Below are positions 16,045-22,092 of a stretch of DNA of 39,360 nucleotides, piece after piece; within the stretch, counting starts at the first letter, position 1; the number at the start of each line of letters is the position of its first letter. The notes beneath the pieces were generated by a model. It saw only the letters and a program-made list of their open reading frames with translations, searched no databases and was not told the DNA's origin. A program made the translations under genes and the position numbers. Source of the stretch: a virus; IMG/VR virus record IMGVR_UViG_3300037485_000434, positions 1 through 39,360 of that record; one strand, written 5' to 3'.

Positions 16045-16083
16045 CCTACGCCCAACTGGCATTTGTGGGCGGTTGGGCGTAGG
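16045..16083 (-). other. Long intergenic hairpin between terminase-region genes
   Basis: CCTACGCCCAAC (16045-16056) and GTTGGGCGTAGG (16072-16083) are a perfect 12-bp inverted repeat around a 15-base loop. It lies in the 120-base gap between the small terminase candidate and the Cys-rich gene. No T-run follows on either strand, so it is not a standard terminator. It may be an RNA processing, attenuation or stability site, or a DNA site read by the terminase. Confidence 0.6.
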
Positions 16084-16143
16084 ACTTTGCGAGCAACAGG
16101 GAGGACTGGTGCAAGCGCAGAATACAAAACTCGGCTACCCTAG

Positions 16144-16536
16144 TCAATCTTTCTTCGCTGACTTCGCCCCTTGCAACTCTGGCAAGTTCAGCGTCCCCGC
16201 CAGCAGACGCAAGTGGTGCGGCAAGGCTCCTGCAACCTCAGAGGTCGAGTCAGCCAATTTCGCTTCTGCACTGACAGTCTCAACGCGCCCATAGGCTCGT
16301 GTGATCGCCATCTCAATCAGCGCCATCTGATTGCGTGGACCCATCCCATTCCACTTCTCCTCGTCGTTCAACATCTCGAACATCTTGAGGACAGCACGGC
16401 GTCCGTTCTCTTTCAGCAACTTCGCGCTTGCAGCGTCTAGCGCATACCTGTCGTGGACAGCAGCCTTGCGGACCTGATCTTCCGGCGACTGCGGCACAAC
16501 AGTCAGTTTGGCATTCGGCAGTGGGCTATCTGACAT
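16144..16536 (-). CDS. Putative small terminase subunit
   Basis: This 130-residue protein starts at MSDSPLPNAKLTVVPQSPEDQ; the ATG at 16536 has GGAGGGA upstream, and the longer frame beginning at 16749 is through non-coding sequence. It is mainly helical: RKAAVHDRYALDAASAKLLKENGRRAVLKMFEMLNDEEKWNGMGPRNQMALIEMAITRAYGRVE. Being the first gene of the virion operon and two genes before terL, it is the best candidate for the DNA-recognition subunit of the packaging motor. No sequence signature proves this. Confidence 0.6.
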   Translation of the reverse strand: MSDSPLPNAKLTVVPQSPEDQVRKAAVHDRYALDAASAKLLKENGRRAVLKMFEMLNDEEKWNGMGPRNQMALIEMAITRAYGRVETVSAEAKLADSTSEVAGALPHHLRLLAGTLNLPELQGAKSAKKD

Positions 16537-16596
16537 GGTTCCCTCCAGTTCCCAAAAGTATAGCGACAGAATGCTGGTGTGTCCACTGGGGACGTA

Positions 16597-16673
16597 GCGC
16601 CAGCGTAGTCCACCTGTAGTGGACTGCGCGTAGGGGATAAAGCCACGCGCATAGGGCATATGGCAATAGCGCG
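16597..16673. repeat. Structured element, copy A (two tandem hairpins)
   Basis: Order: GCGCCAGCGT (16597-16606); hairpin 1 AGTCCAC-CTGTA-GTGGACT (16607-16625); hairpin 2 GCGCGT...ACGCGC (16626-16650) with loop AGGGGATAAAGCC; then a tail with GGGCATATGGCAATAGCGCG. The whole arrangement recurs at 17641-17720 in the same orientation. Hairpin 1 differs in sequence between copies but keeps a perfect stem and a five-base loop, a sign of selection on structure. It lies in the leader of the virion operon. Confidence 0.7.
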
Positions 16674-16752
16674 TTCGTTCATAAAGCCTCGCCCGCGATA
16701 TTGCGCCGAAATTACGCCGGCAAATTTTGTGGTGCGGTTTCGCCCTCAAAGT

Positions 16753-16772
16753 GAACTACTACTTAGTAGTTC
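16753..16772. promoter_or_regulatory. Perfect 20-bp palindrome, operator candidate
   Basis: GAACTACTA-CT-TAGTAGTTC is a 9-bp inverted repeat with a 2-base centre. It is followed by two AAAATTTT tracts (about 16774 and 16789), which may bend DNA. It lies between the phased CTGACT array and the start of the virion operon. The short centre and perfect symmetry fit a dimeric repressor or activator site. No clear minus-strand -35/-10 pair was found near it by eye. Confidence 0.55.
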
Positions 16773-16803
16773 AAAATTTTGCAGCGGAAAATTTTTGAGG
16801 TCG

Positions 16804-16849
16804 CTGACTTGTCCTGACTTGCCCTGACTTTGGCTGACTCACGCTGACT
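16804..16849 (+). repeat. Five CTGACT copies at exact 10-bp spacing
   Basis: CTGACT starts at 16804, 16814, 16824, 16834 and 16844, each unit being three variable bases, CTGACT and T or C. The spacing is constant at 10 bp, one DNA helical turn, so all copies face the same side. The spacer bases vary while the word does not, which indicates a binding-site (iteron-like) array more than simple slippage. Nearby copies continue this loosely (17014/17025 and 17081/17092, both 11 bp apart). Confidence 0.75.
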
Positions 16850-17052
16850 CGACGCATGAAATTTATTGCGAAAAAGTAAAAAATACGAGGTAGCAGCCTG
16901 TTAGGGTGTCAAAATAAAACTGCCCCGCCCGCCGCCACCCCGTGGGGGGGTCGCGCGTCAAAGTCAGCCCTGACTCGGCCTAAGCCCTTGAAATTGCTAC
17001 ATATTCCGTTGCCCTGACTCGGCCCTGACTGGACGCCGCGCATCGCCTGACT

Positions 17053-17070
17053 TGGTTCAAGGTTGAACCA
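17053..17070. promoter_or_regulatory. 18-bp palindrome, operator candidate
   Basis: TGGTTCAA-GG-TTGAACCA is a perfect 8-bp inverted repeat with a 2-base centre, followed by TTTT. The loop is too short for an efficient terminator, so a protein-binding operator is more likely. It lies among CTGACT words in the middle of the control region. Confidence 0.5.
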
Positions 17071-17174
17071 TTTTGCCGCCCTGACTTGGCCCTGACTGGC
17101 CCGCCGCCGCCCGTTGCGTGGCCCTGACTGGCCCGCCGCCCGCCGCCCTGACTGAGGCCTTGCGCGTGATGCGA

Positions 17175-17201
17175 GGGCGGGCGAGGGCGGGCGAGGGCGG
17201 G
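17175..17201 (+). other. G-quadruplex-type tract
   Basis: Six runs of GGG separated by C or CGA lie in 27 bases (three tandem copies of GCGAGGGCGG). This meets the usual G3+N1-7 pattern for an intramolecular quadruplex on the plus strand. The tract is flanked on both sides by GTGATGCGAGG-like sequence. It could stall polymerases or mark an origin. Confidence 0.6.
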
Positions 17202-17276
17202 CGTGATGCGAGGTTAGCCCAACCCTATGACTTGCATAGGCAATGCCAACCCATGACCTGACTTGAGTAGGCCATG

Positions 17277-17348
17277 CCTATGCGGTGCTTAGGCTTGGCC
17301 TATCCATGCCCTCTGCCTGCATGGGCTATACCTATGCGGTGCTTAGGC
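17277..17348. repeat. 18-bp direct repeat pair
   Basis: CCTATGCGGTGCTTAGGC occurs identically at 17277-17294 and 17331-17348, 54 bp apart. The surrounding DNA is full of related words such as GCCTA, TAGGC and ATGCC. Such short exact repeats are compatible with protein-binding sites in an origin or control region. Confidence 0.6.
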
Positions 17349-17640
17349 AATGCCGAATTAGGCCAGATCGGGGGCTTTTGTTCGATTAGTGATAGTAAAT
17401 CCCGACTTTTGCTGCCTATCCATTGCTTAGGCCAGACCTAATGGCCCGCAGAGGCCCGCAGAGGCCCGCCAGAGGGCCAAGCCGCTTGGCCTAGGCCTAC
17501 CCCTATCCCAACCCTGACTTTGCGTTTTGCAGGGTTTGTGCGCGTCTCTGGCCCCTATCGCCCCGCCGCCCGTTAGATCACGCCTCACCGCTTGGCCTTG
17601 GGCTGGAAACGTCAGCCTGATGTGGCCCGCCGCCGAACTC

Positions 17641-17720
17641 GCGCCAGCGTGGGCGGTGGCTATAGGCCACCGCGCGTGGGGATAAAGCCACGCGCGTGGC
17701 GATATTATGGCATTGCGCGC
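17641..17720. repeat. Structured element, copy B (two tandem hairpins)
   Basis: Second copy of the element at 16597-16673: GCGCCAGCGT (17641-17650), hairpin 1 GCGGTGGC-TATAG-GCCACCGC (17653-17673), and hairpin 2 GCGCGTG...CACGCGC (17672-17695, sharing two bases with hairpin 1) around GGGATAAAGC. The tail ends in TTATGGCATTGCGCGCG. Hairpin 2, its loop and the flanks are conserved with copy A. Hairpin 1 is conserved only in pairing. It lies upstream of the AAA+ ATPase gene. Confidence 0.7.
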
Positions 17721-17779
17721 GAGGACGTTCTAACCTATTGAAATTGCTTGGTTATTTTCGGTGTTTTTTGGGGTCGATC

Positions 17780-17809
17780 TTACAAACCATTGAAATCATT
17801 AGATAAAAT
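17780..17809 (+). promoter_or_regulatory. Candidate promoter for the AAA+/DUF7192 pair
   Basis: TTACAA (17780-17785), an 18-base spacer and TAAAAT (17804-17809) give four of six and five of six matches to sigma70 consensus. It lies in the only AT-rich part of the control region and would start transcription about 60 bases before the ATG at 17879, leaving the ribosome site in the mRNA. Confidence 0.4.
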
Positions 17810-17878
17810 GGACTTTGTCCAGGCGTTTTATGGGGGCTTGACTTGTCAATCTTGACTTTGATATTCAGGGGGCGGGCG

Positions 17879-19081
17879 ATGTTGCCCGACCTGCTAGGAT
17901 TGACTGAAATGCACCTGACCAATGCCGATAGGGCCAGCTTGCGCCGCTTGATTGCGGCGCATCCTGACTGGCCCGCCTACCGCCGTTTGCACGGCGTCGA
18001 CACCTCAAGCCTTGGCGCTGCACGCGCCCTTGAAGTCGCCCGCCACCTTGGGATTGACACCGCCCACATCACAAACAAAACAGAGGACACCGCCGCCATG
18101 ACAACGACCCCCACAGCCCCCGCTGGCCTTTTCAACACGACCCGCCCCGCCGCCGCGCCCGCCGTTATGCGGCCCGCCGCCAGCGCCGCCCCTAGCGTCC
18201 AGTCAGCAATGGATGCGCTGATGGCGGCGCTGACCGCTCAACAGGGCGACACCGCCGCCCTGACTGACCTGACCGCCCGTGTCGAATTGCTGGAAAGCGC
18301 CGCGCCCCGCTTGCTTGTGGTAAATCAGGACGGGGCGGCGTGGGGCGCAGAACTGCCCGCCAGCCGCCACCCAATGCTGGAAACGCTCATTCTGACTGTG
18401 GCGGCGCGTGACATCGCGGGCCACCGCATAAACGCATGGTTAGCGGGGCCAATGGGGTCAGGCAAAACGACCGCCGCCCGCATGGCGGCGGAAGCCTTGG
18501 GGCTGGCCTTCGCCCCGATGGGGGCCATGTCGCAAGCGTTCGAACTGATGGGCTTTGTAGACGGCGGCGGCGCATATCACACGACCCCTTTTGTTGAGGC
18601 ATACCGCAACGGCGGGCTTGTGCTGTTGGATGAACTGGATAGCGCCGACCCTACCATAACGCTGATCTTGAATGGCCCGCTAGACAACGGGCGCATGACC
18701 CTGCCCACTGGTGAGGTGATCCACCGCCATCCTGACTGTGCCATCATTGGCGCTGGCAACACGCATGGCAACGGCGCAACGGCGGAATATGTCGGGCGCA
18801 ATCGCCTAGACGGCGCTTTCCTTGACCGCTTTGCTTTTCTGGATTGGGCCTACGATGAGGCCCTTGAAACGGCGCTGGCGGGCAATGCCGATTGGTCGGG
18901 GCGCGTCCAAGCGGCCCGCCGCCGCGCCGCCAAAGCGGGCCTTAAAGTCGCTATCACGCCCCGCGCATCAATTCGCGGCGCGGCGCTTATTCGTGCGGGG
19001 CTGGCCCCTGACGCCGTGGCCCGCATGACTTACTTGCGCGGCCTGACTGACGCCCAAATCCAGCAAATTGAGGTGGCCTAA
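17879..19081 (+). CDS. MoxR/CobS-like AAA+ ATPase
   Basis: This 400-residue protein starts with ATG at 17879 (AGGGGG six bases upstream); a TTG-initiated frame 12 codons longer is less likely. The N-terminal ~45 residues look like a small helical domain (NADRASLRRLIAAHPDWPAYRRL), followed by a long Ala/Pro/Thr linker. AAA+ core: Walker A GPMGSGKTT (K196), Walker B LVLLDELD (D251, E252), sensor-1 IGAGNTHG, and NRLDGAFLDRF as arginine-finger region. This is the CobS/MoxR type that remodels partner proteins. The adjoining gene (TAA directly followed by ATG) encodes the likely partner. Codons are strongly biased to GCC and CGC, unlike the flanking genes. Confidence 0.88.
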   Translation: MLPDLLGLTEMHLTNADRASLRRLIAAHPDWPAYRRLHGVDTSSLGAARALEVARHLGIDTAHITNKTEDTAAMTTTPTAPAGLFNTTRPAAAPAVMRPAASAAPSVQSAMDALMAALTAQQGDTAALTDLTARVELLESAAPRLLVVNQDGAAWGAELPASRHPMLETLILTVAARDIAGHRINAWLAGPMGSGKTTAARMAAEALGLAFAPMGAMSQAFELMGFVDGGGAYHTTPFVEAYRNGGLVLLDELDSADPTITLILNGPLDNGRMTLPTGEVIHRHPDCAIIGAGNTHGNGATAEYVGRNRLDGAFLDRFAFLDWAYDEALETALAGNADWSGRVQAARRRAAKAGLKVAITPRASIRGAALIRAGLAPDAVARMTYLRGLTDAQIQQIEVA

Positions 19082-19945
19082 ATGTTGCGCTTTGACCTGA
19101 CCGCCCCCAATGGCGACCCCATCCCATGCGCCCGCTTTGACGCGCCAGAGGCGCTGGCGGCCTATCTTGCTGGCCCCGTGGCGGCCTATGGCACGACCCG
19201 TTGGGGCGACGACGAAATGTCATTCTATGGGGCCGACCGCGCCGACACCTTGCACCGCGCCCTTTTGGGCGATGTCAAGCGGGTTGCGGCCTCTGACGCC
19301 TTGCTAGACCGCATGGAAAGCGCCGTGGGCTTTGAGGCGCGGCGCTGGCGGACAGTCGATTGCGTGGCGGGCGGGTCGCCCAATGTTCCCGCTTTTCTGG
19401 CGGGGTCGCCCATGTCCATGCGCCGCCGTGTCCGCACAATGGACACCGCCGCCCCGCTGACGATTGCGGTGGAAATGACTGTAAGCGCCAACGCAAAGCC
19501 CGCTGAGATTGCCCGCCGTGGCGCGGCGGCGCTGGCGCTGGCCCGCATTGCCGCCGCCGCCCGCCCTGTGACTTTGTGGGCCTTTTACGGGGCGCAAAAC
19601 TACGGGCAGAACGCCGCTTTTGCGGTCAGGATTGAGACGGCCCCGCTGGACCTAGCGCGGGCCGCTTGGCTACTTTGCTCACCAGAGGCTTGCCGCCGCG
19701 CCGCGCTTTCGACTTGCTGCGTGGTCGGGGGCTGGCCCACAGAGGGCGGCGGGGCGCAATGGATGGATGACCACGCCGCCACAATGGCGGCAATCCTGCC
19801 CACGCTGACGGGGGCCACTGACTTTGTGAGTGTGGCGGGCCTCAACACCACAGAGGGCCGCGAAGCCTTCGCCAGCGACACGGCGGCGGCGGCGTGGGTC
19901 GCATCCATGCTGGCGACCCACGGGGCGGTTGAGCGGGCCGCATAG
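19082..19945 (+). CDS. DUF7192-like protein, likely partner of the AAA+ ATPase
   Basis: This 287-residue protein starts at the ATG immediately after the ATPase stop. Features: AYGTTRWGDDEMSFYGADRADTLHRALLGD (~40-70), DCVAGGSPNVPAFLAGSPMSMRRRVR (~95-120), and an alternating hydrophobic C-terminal half. The W-G-x-D/E, G-A-x-x-A and G-x-P-x-x-x-P-A-F-L-A-G-x-P-x-x-M pattern matches a phage family I know as DUF7192; its function is undescribed. By analogy with CobS-CobT and MoxR-VWA pairs it may be the scaffold or substrate adaptor of the ATPase. No clear metal-site (MIDAS) motif is visible. Very GCC-rich coding. Followed by a terminator. Confidence 0.75.
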   Translation: MLRFDLTAPNGDPIPCARFDAPEALAAYLAGPVAAYGTTRWGDDEMSFYGADRADTLHRALLGDVKRVAASDALLDRMESAVGFEARRWRTVDCVAGGSPNVPAFLAGSPMSMRRRVRTMDTAAPLTIAVEMTVSANAKPAEIARRGAAALALARIAAAARPVTLWAFYGAQNYGQNAAFAVRIETAPLDLARAAWLLCSPEACRRAALSTCCVVGGWPTEGGGAQWMDDHAATMAAILPTLTGATDFVSVAGLNTTEGREAFASDTAAAAWVASMLATHGAVERAA

Positions 19946-19972
19946 GCCCGCCGCCAGCCCGCCGCCCTGACT

Positions 19973-20000
19973 GGCCCGCCATTGGCGGGCCTATTCTTTC
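19973..20000 (+). terminator. Intrinsic terminator after the AAA+/DUF7192 pair
   Basis: GGCCCGCC (19973-19980), loop ATT, GGCGGGCC (19984-19991), then TATTCTTTC. This is a perfect 8-bp GC stem with a short, imperfect T-rich tail 28 bases after the stop codon, separating this unit from the early operon. Confidence 0.6.
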
Positions 20001-20032
20001 GCCCTGCCCCTGCCCGCCGCCCTGCCCGCCGC

Positions 20033-20358
20033 CAGCACCTGACTGGCCCGCCGCCAGCACCTGACTGGCCCGCCGCCCTGCCCCTGCCCGCCGCCAGCAC
20101 CTGACTGGCCCGCCGCCCTGCCCCTGCCCGCCGCCAGCACCTGACTGGCCCGCCGCCAGCCCGCCGCCGCCAGCACCTGACTGGCCCGCCGCCGCCCTGC
20201 CCCTGCCCGCCGCCAGCACCTGACTGGCCCGCCGCCGCCCTGCCCCTGCCCGCCGCCAGCACCTGACTGGCCCGCCGCCGCCCTGCCCCTGCCCGCCGCC
20301 AGCACCTGACTGGCCCGCCGCCAGCCCGCCGCCGCCAGCACCTGACTGGCCCGCCGCC
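20033..20358. repeat. Nine-copy direct repeat array centred on CTGACT
   Basis: CAGCACCTGACTGG begins at 20033, 20055, 20095, 20135, 20171, 20214, 20257, 20300 and 20336. Steps are 22, 40, 40, 36, 43, 43, 43 and 36 bp. Each copy is followed by CCCGCCGCC, with or without an extra GCC, and then usually by CTGCCCCTGCCCGCCGC or a shorter Ala-type GCC spacer. The 14-base core is invariant; the spacers vary by GCC triplets. All GC, with no open gene on the plus strand. It lies between a terminator and the early promoter and could be an iteron-type origin, a regulatory array or a recombination hot spot. It is not a CRISPR array because spacers are also repeats. Confidence 0.85.
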
Positions 20359-20455
20359 CTGCCCCTGCCCGCCGCCCGACCGCCGCCCGCCCGCAGCCCT
20401 GACTTATTGACTTGATATTTAAGCAAGAATAGCAAGAAAGAAGAAAGAAAGACGC

Positions 20456-20483
20456 TTGACAAGATAGTAAGAAAGGCTAGACT
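20456..20483 (+). promoter_or_regulatory. Early operon promoter
   Basis: TTGACA (perfect -35, 20456-20461), 16-base spacer and TAGACT (20478-20483) or the overlapping GACTAT at 18-base spacing. It follows a sharp change from GC-rich repeats to AT-rich, A-tract DNA (20401-20455), which may act as an UP element. Transcription would begin about 20490, ahead of the RBS and ATG at 20524, and serve the whole small-gene and replication operon. Confidence 0.7.
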
Positions 20484-20523
20484 ATAAGGACGAAACTGCT
20501 AGACCCAAGAAAGGGGCAAGACC

Positions 20524-20634
20524 ATGAAAGACCTGAAAGAGTTTCTAGAATTTATGTCGCGGCCTTATGTTTTCGTGCCGTGGATCATCGTTGTTGGCCT
20601 TATTGGTTACGGGCTGGGGAGTGTCGGGCTATGA
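20524..20634 (+). CDS. 36-residue membrane peptide, first early gene
   Basis: The protein is MKDLKEFLEFMSRPYVFVPW followed by a hydrophobic span IIVVGLIGYGLGSVGL, a single transmembrane helix with a charged cytoplasmic N-terminus. ATG at 20524 has AAGGGG upstream and the TGA overlaps the next ATG (ATGA). Being the first product of the early promoter, it may act at the host membrane at the start of infection, for example in superinfection exclusion, but nothing in the sequence proves that. Confidence 0.7.
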   Translation: MKDLKEFLEFMSRPYVFVPWIIVVGLIGYGLGSVGL

Positions 20635-20888
20635 GCGATTACAACGGATGGACCAACAAGGAAACGTGGCTAGTCAACCCATGGCTGGGCGATGACTTCG
20701 CACAGAGAAGCGAAGAAGGCGAGATTGTGACCGCCAGCTTTATCCGCGAGACTGTCGAAGAAATGTGCGAGACAGAAACCAAGAGTGTGGAAGGCCGCTT
20801 CCTGCTTGATCTGTTGAACTGCGCCCTTGGCGCGATCAATTATGACGAACTTGAGCGCCATTATGAGCCAGTGGAGCGCGAAGCATGA
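20631..20888 (+). CDS. DUF7249-family protein
   Basis: This 85-residue protein starts MSDYNGWTNKETWLVNPWLGDDF. The YNGWTNKETWLVNLWL-type start is the hallmark of a widespread family in phages and bacterial mobile elements (DUF7249), of unknown function. The remainder is an acidic helical domain (ETVEEMCETETKSVEGRFLLDLLNCAL) ending in NYDELERHY. The ATG at 20631 overlaps the previous stop and the TGA overlaps the next start. Confidence 0.85.
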   Translation: MSDYNGWTNKETWLVNPWLGDDFAQRSEEGEIVTASFIRETVEEMCETETKSVEGRFLLDLLNCALGAINYDELERHYEPVEREA

Positions 20889-21229
20889 TGCTTTTAACCA
20901 AAGCGAACCTAGCGCGGCTGCGCCGCAACGCTGAAGCCAGCGCCGCCGCTATGGGCGAGGACTTGGGGCATCGCCCTGTTGTCAAGCTGTTCACCCCGTG
21001 GGGCAGCGCCACTTGGCTTCTGTCAGAACTGGACCAAGACGGCATAGCCTTTGGGCTGTGCGATCTGGGCATGGGCGAGCCTGAATTGGGCTATGTTGAC
21101 TTGGACGAATTGACTGCGCTGCGCGGCCCCTTTGGGCTGAAGGTGGAGCGCGATTTGTGGTTTAAGGCTGACAAGACGCTGACTGAATACGCCGATGCGG
21201 CATATATGGCGGGGAGTATTGAAGCATGA
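20885..21229 (+). CDS. DUF2958-family protein
   Basis: This 114-residue protein (ATG at 20885, or the adjacent ATG at 20888) contains KLFTPWGSATWLLSELDQDGIAFGLCDLGMGEPELGYVDLDEL and LKVERDLWFKADKTLTEYADAA. This is the full DUF2958 signature, found on plasmids, integrative elements and phages of Gram-negative bacteria. Its biochemical role is unknown. It is part of the early chain of genes with 4-base overlaps, so co-translated with its neighbours. Confidence 0.9.
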   Translation: MMLLTKANLARLRRNAEASAAAMGEDLGHRPVVKLFTPWGSATWLLSELDQDGIAFGLCDLGMGEPELGYVDLDELTALRGPFGLKVERDLWFKADKTLTEYADAAYMAGSIEA

Positions 21230-21426
21230 GCGCCGACGATAAACTGCAAACTTTTGTGGTGTGTGTGACGCAATATCGCGACTACGAAATCACTGTGAAC
21301 GCGAAAAGCGCGGATGACGCCGAGGTTGAGGCGTTGCAGCGGGTCAAACAGCACGGGGTTGACGCTGTGGGCATCCTGACTGCCAGCAGCATTGAGGCAT
21401 GGGACATAGAGGAGCGCGGGGAATGA
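21226..21426 (+). CDS. Small early protein, function unknown
   Basis: This 66-residue protein (MSADDKLQTFVVCVTQYRDY) has an alternating hydrophobic pattern followed by a helix (KSADDAEVEALQRVK) and a strand (AVGILTASSIEAWDIEE), suggesting a small alpha/beta fold of the type that binds other proteins. It overlaps both neighbours by 4 bases. Similar short proteins occur in early operons of other phages, but no family is named here. Confidence 0.7.
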   Translation: MSADDKLQTFVVCVTQYRDYEITVNAKSADDAEVEALQRVKQHGVDAVGILTASSIEAWDIEERGE

Positions 21427-21641
21427 GCGCCGCTGACAAGATGGCTGAAATGGTAAGCGCAGGGGAAACCCTGCGCGATGCCGCTGGCAACACCTACCTT
21501 GTGCGCGGCTTTTTGGGCCACGGCGCTGGGGCTAAGATCAAACTGATGCGAAACCGCGATGAGGCAGAACGCGAAGTGAGCGCCGATGTCGCTTGGGCGA
21601 TGTGGGCAGAAGGCAACCTGTGGAAAGAGGGCAAGAAATGA
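21423..21641 (+). CDS. Small early protein, function unknown
   Basis: This 72-residue protein starts at ATG 21423 (ATGA overlap), not at the earlier frame start at 21399. It reads MSAADKMAEMVSAGETLRDAAGNTYLVRGFLGHGAGAKIKLMRNRDEAE and ends VAWAMWAEGNLWKEGKK. The central GNTYLVRGFLG..KIKLMRN segment looks like a small beta-hairpin sheet. Function unknown. Confidence 0.7.
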   Translation: MSAADKMAEMVSAGETLRDAAGNTYLVRGFLGHGAGAKIKLMRNRDEAEREVSADVAWAMWAEGNLWKEGKK

Positions 21642-21859
21642 AATGGCTACCCGTGTTTAAGGCTTTGAGTAAGAAAGCACCCCGCGTCTACATCACCGAC
21701 CAGCGGACGCCTGAACAAGAGGCGATGCACAAAGAACAGTTGGCTATCCAAAGTCAGCTTGGTTTTGAACGGGGCGACACCCACCAAAACTGGCTGCGGA
21801 TGCACCAAATCCTGTTGGATCACGAAAAGCGCCTGACTGCGCTGGAGGGCAAGAAATGA
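21638..21859 (+). CDS. Small early protein, helical, function unknown
   Basis: This 73-residue protein (MKWLPVFKALSKKAPRVYIT) starts at ATG 21638, overlapping the previous stop. It is basic in the first 20 residues, then helical and ends in LDHEKRLTALEGKK, a coiled-coil end typical of oligomerising phage proteins. No family recognised. Confidence 0.65.
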   Translation: MKWLPVFKALSKKAPRVYITDQRTPEQEAMHKEQLAIQSQLGFERGDTHQNWLRMHQILLDHEKRLTALEGKK

Positions 21860-22092
21860 CCAACCGCCTAACGCATTGCCAATGCGGGTGCATCTACACT
21901 GAGGTGCGCTGCCCGAATTGCCACTATAAGACGCCCGCCGCCACCATTAAGCAACTGGAGACGGCGCTGGAGAAGGCCAAAAAGGCGCTGCGAAAGATTG
22001 CTGACTTTTCTGAGGCTGATCCAGTCAAATACATTCAAGGCGTGGACGCCATTGCGCTGGACGCGCTGGCAGAACTGGAAGGTGAACTGTGA
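21856..22092 (+). CDS. Zinc-ribbon-like protein with coiled coil
   Basis: This 78-residue protein has five Cys in the first 22 residues: HCQCGC (8, 10, 12) and CPNC (19, 22). Four of these could hold a zinc ion. A coiled coil follows (TIKQLETALEKAKKALRKIADF) and an acidic Leu-rich end. Zinc ribbon plus coiled coil suggests a small nucleic acid or polymerase-binding regulator. ATGA overlaps on the 5' side and GTGA on the 3' side. Confidence 0.7.
   Translation: MTNRLTHCQCGCIYTEVRCPNCHYKTPAATIKQLETALEKAKKALRKIADFSEADPVKYIQGVDAIALDALAELEGEL

Larger units (their letters stand above)
16537..17878. other. Divergent control region, non-coding and repeat-rich (1.3 kb)
   Basis: No convincing gene lies in this 1.3-kb stretch between the two divergent transcription units. 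It holds a duplicated structured element (16597-16673 and 17641-17720), a 20-bp palindrome (16753-16772), a five-copy 10-bp phased CTGACT array (16804-16849) and at least ten further CTGACT copies to 17520. It also holds an 18-bp palindrome (17053-17070), a G-quadruplex-type run (17175-17201), an 18-bp direct repeat (17277 and 17331) and two or three copies of GGCCCGCAGA near 17442-17475. TTGAAATTGCT occurs at about 16988 and again at about 17738. It is the best candidate for the replication origin, the packaging site and the main regulatory switch. Confidence 0.7.

Noticed and set aside
16144-16749. 201-residue version of the small terminase candidate starting at 16749
   Set aside because: The extra 71 residues come from the repeat-rich leader and include the hairpin element A; the ATG at 16536 has a clear ribosome site.
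17838-17865. TTGACT-16-GATATT as promoter of the AAA+ gene
   Set aside because: The start of transcription would fall on or after the ribosome site of the ATG at 17879. The upstream pair at 17780-17809 fits better.
20033-20358. CRISPR array
   Set aside because: Units are 14-base cores with repetitive, not unique, spacers of 8-29 bases, and there are no cas genes apart from the stand-alone nuclease at 26223.
19842-20462. Long minus-strand reading frame rich in Gly/Ala/Arg (GGGQGQGGG-type)
   Set aside because: It is the translation of the GC repeat array in a frame kept open by composition; no start site context and no relation to known proteins.
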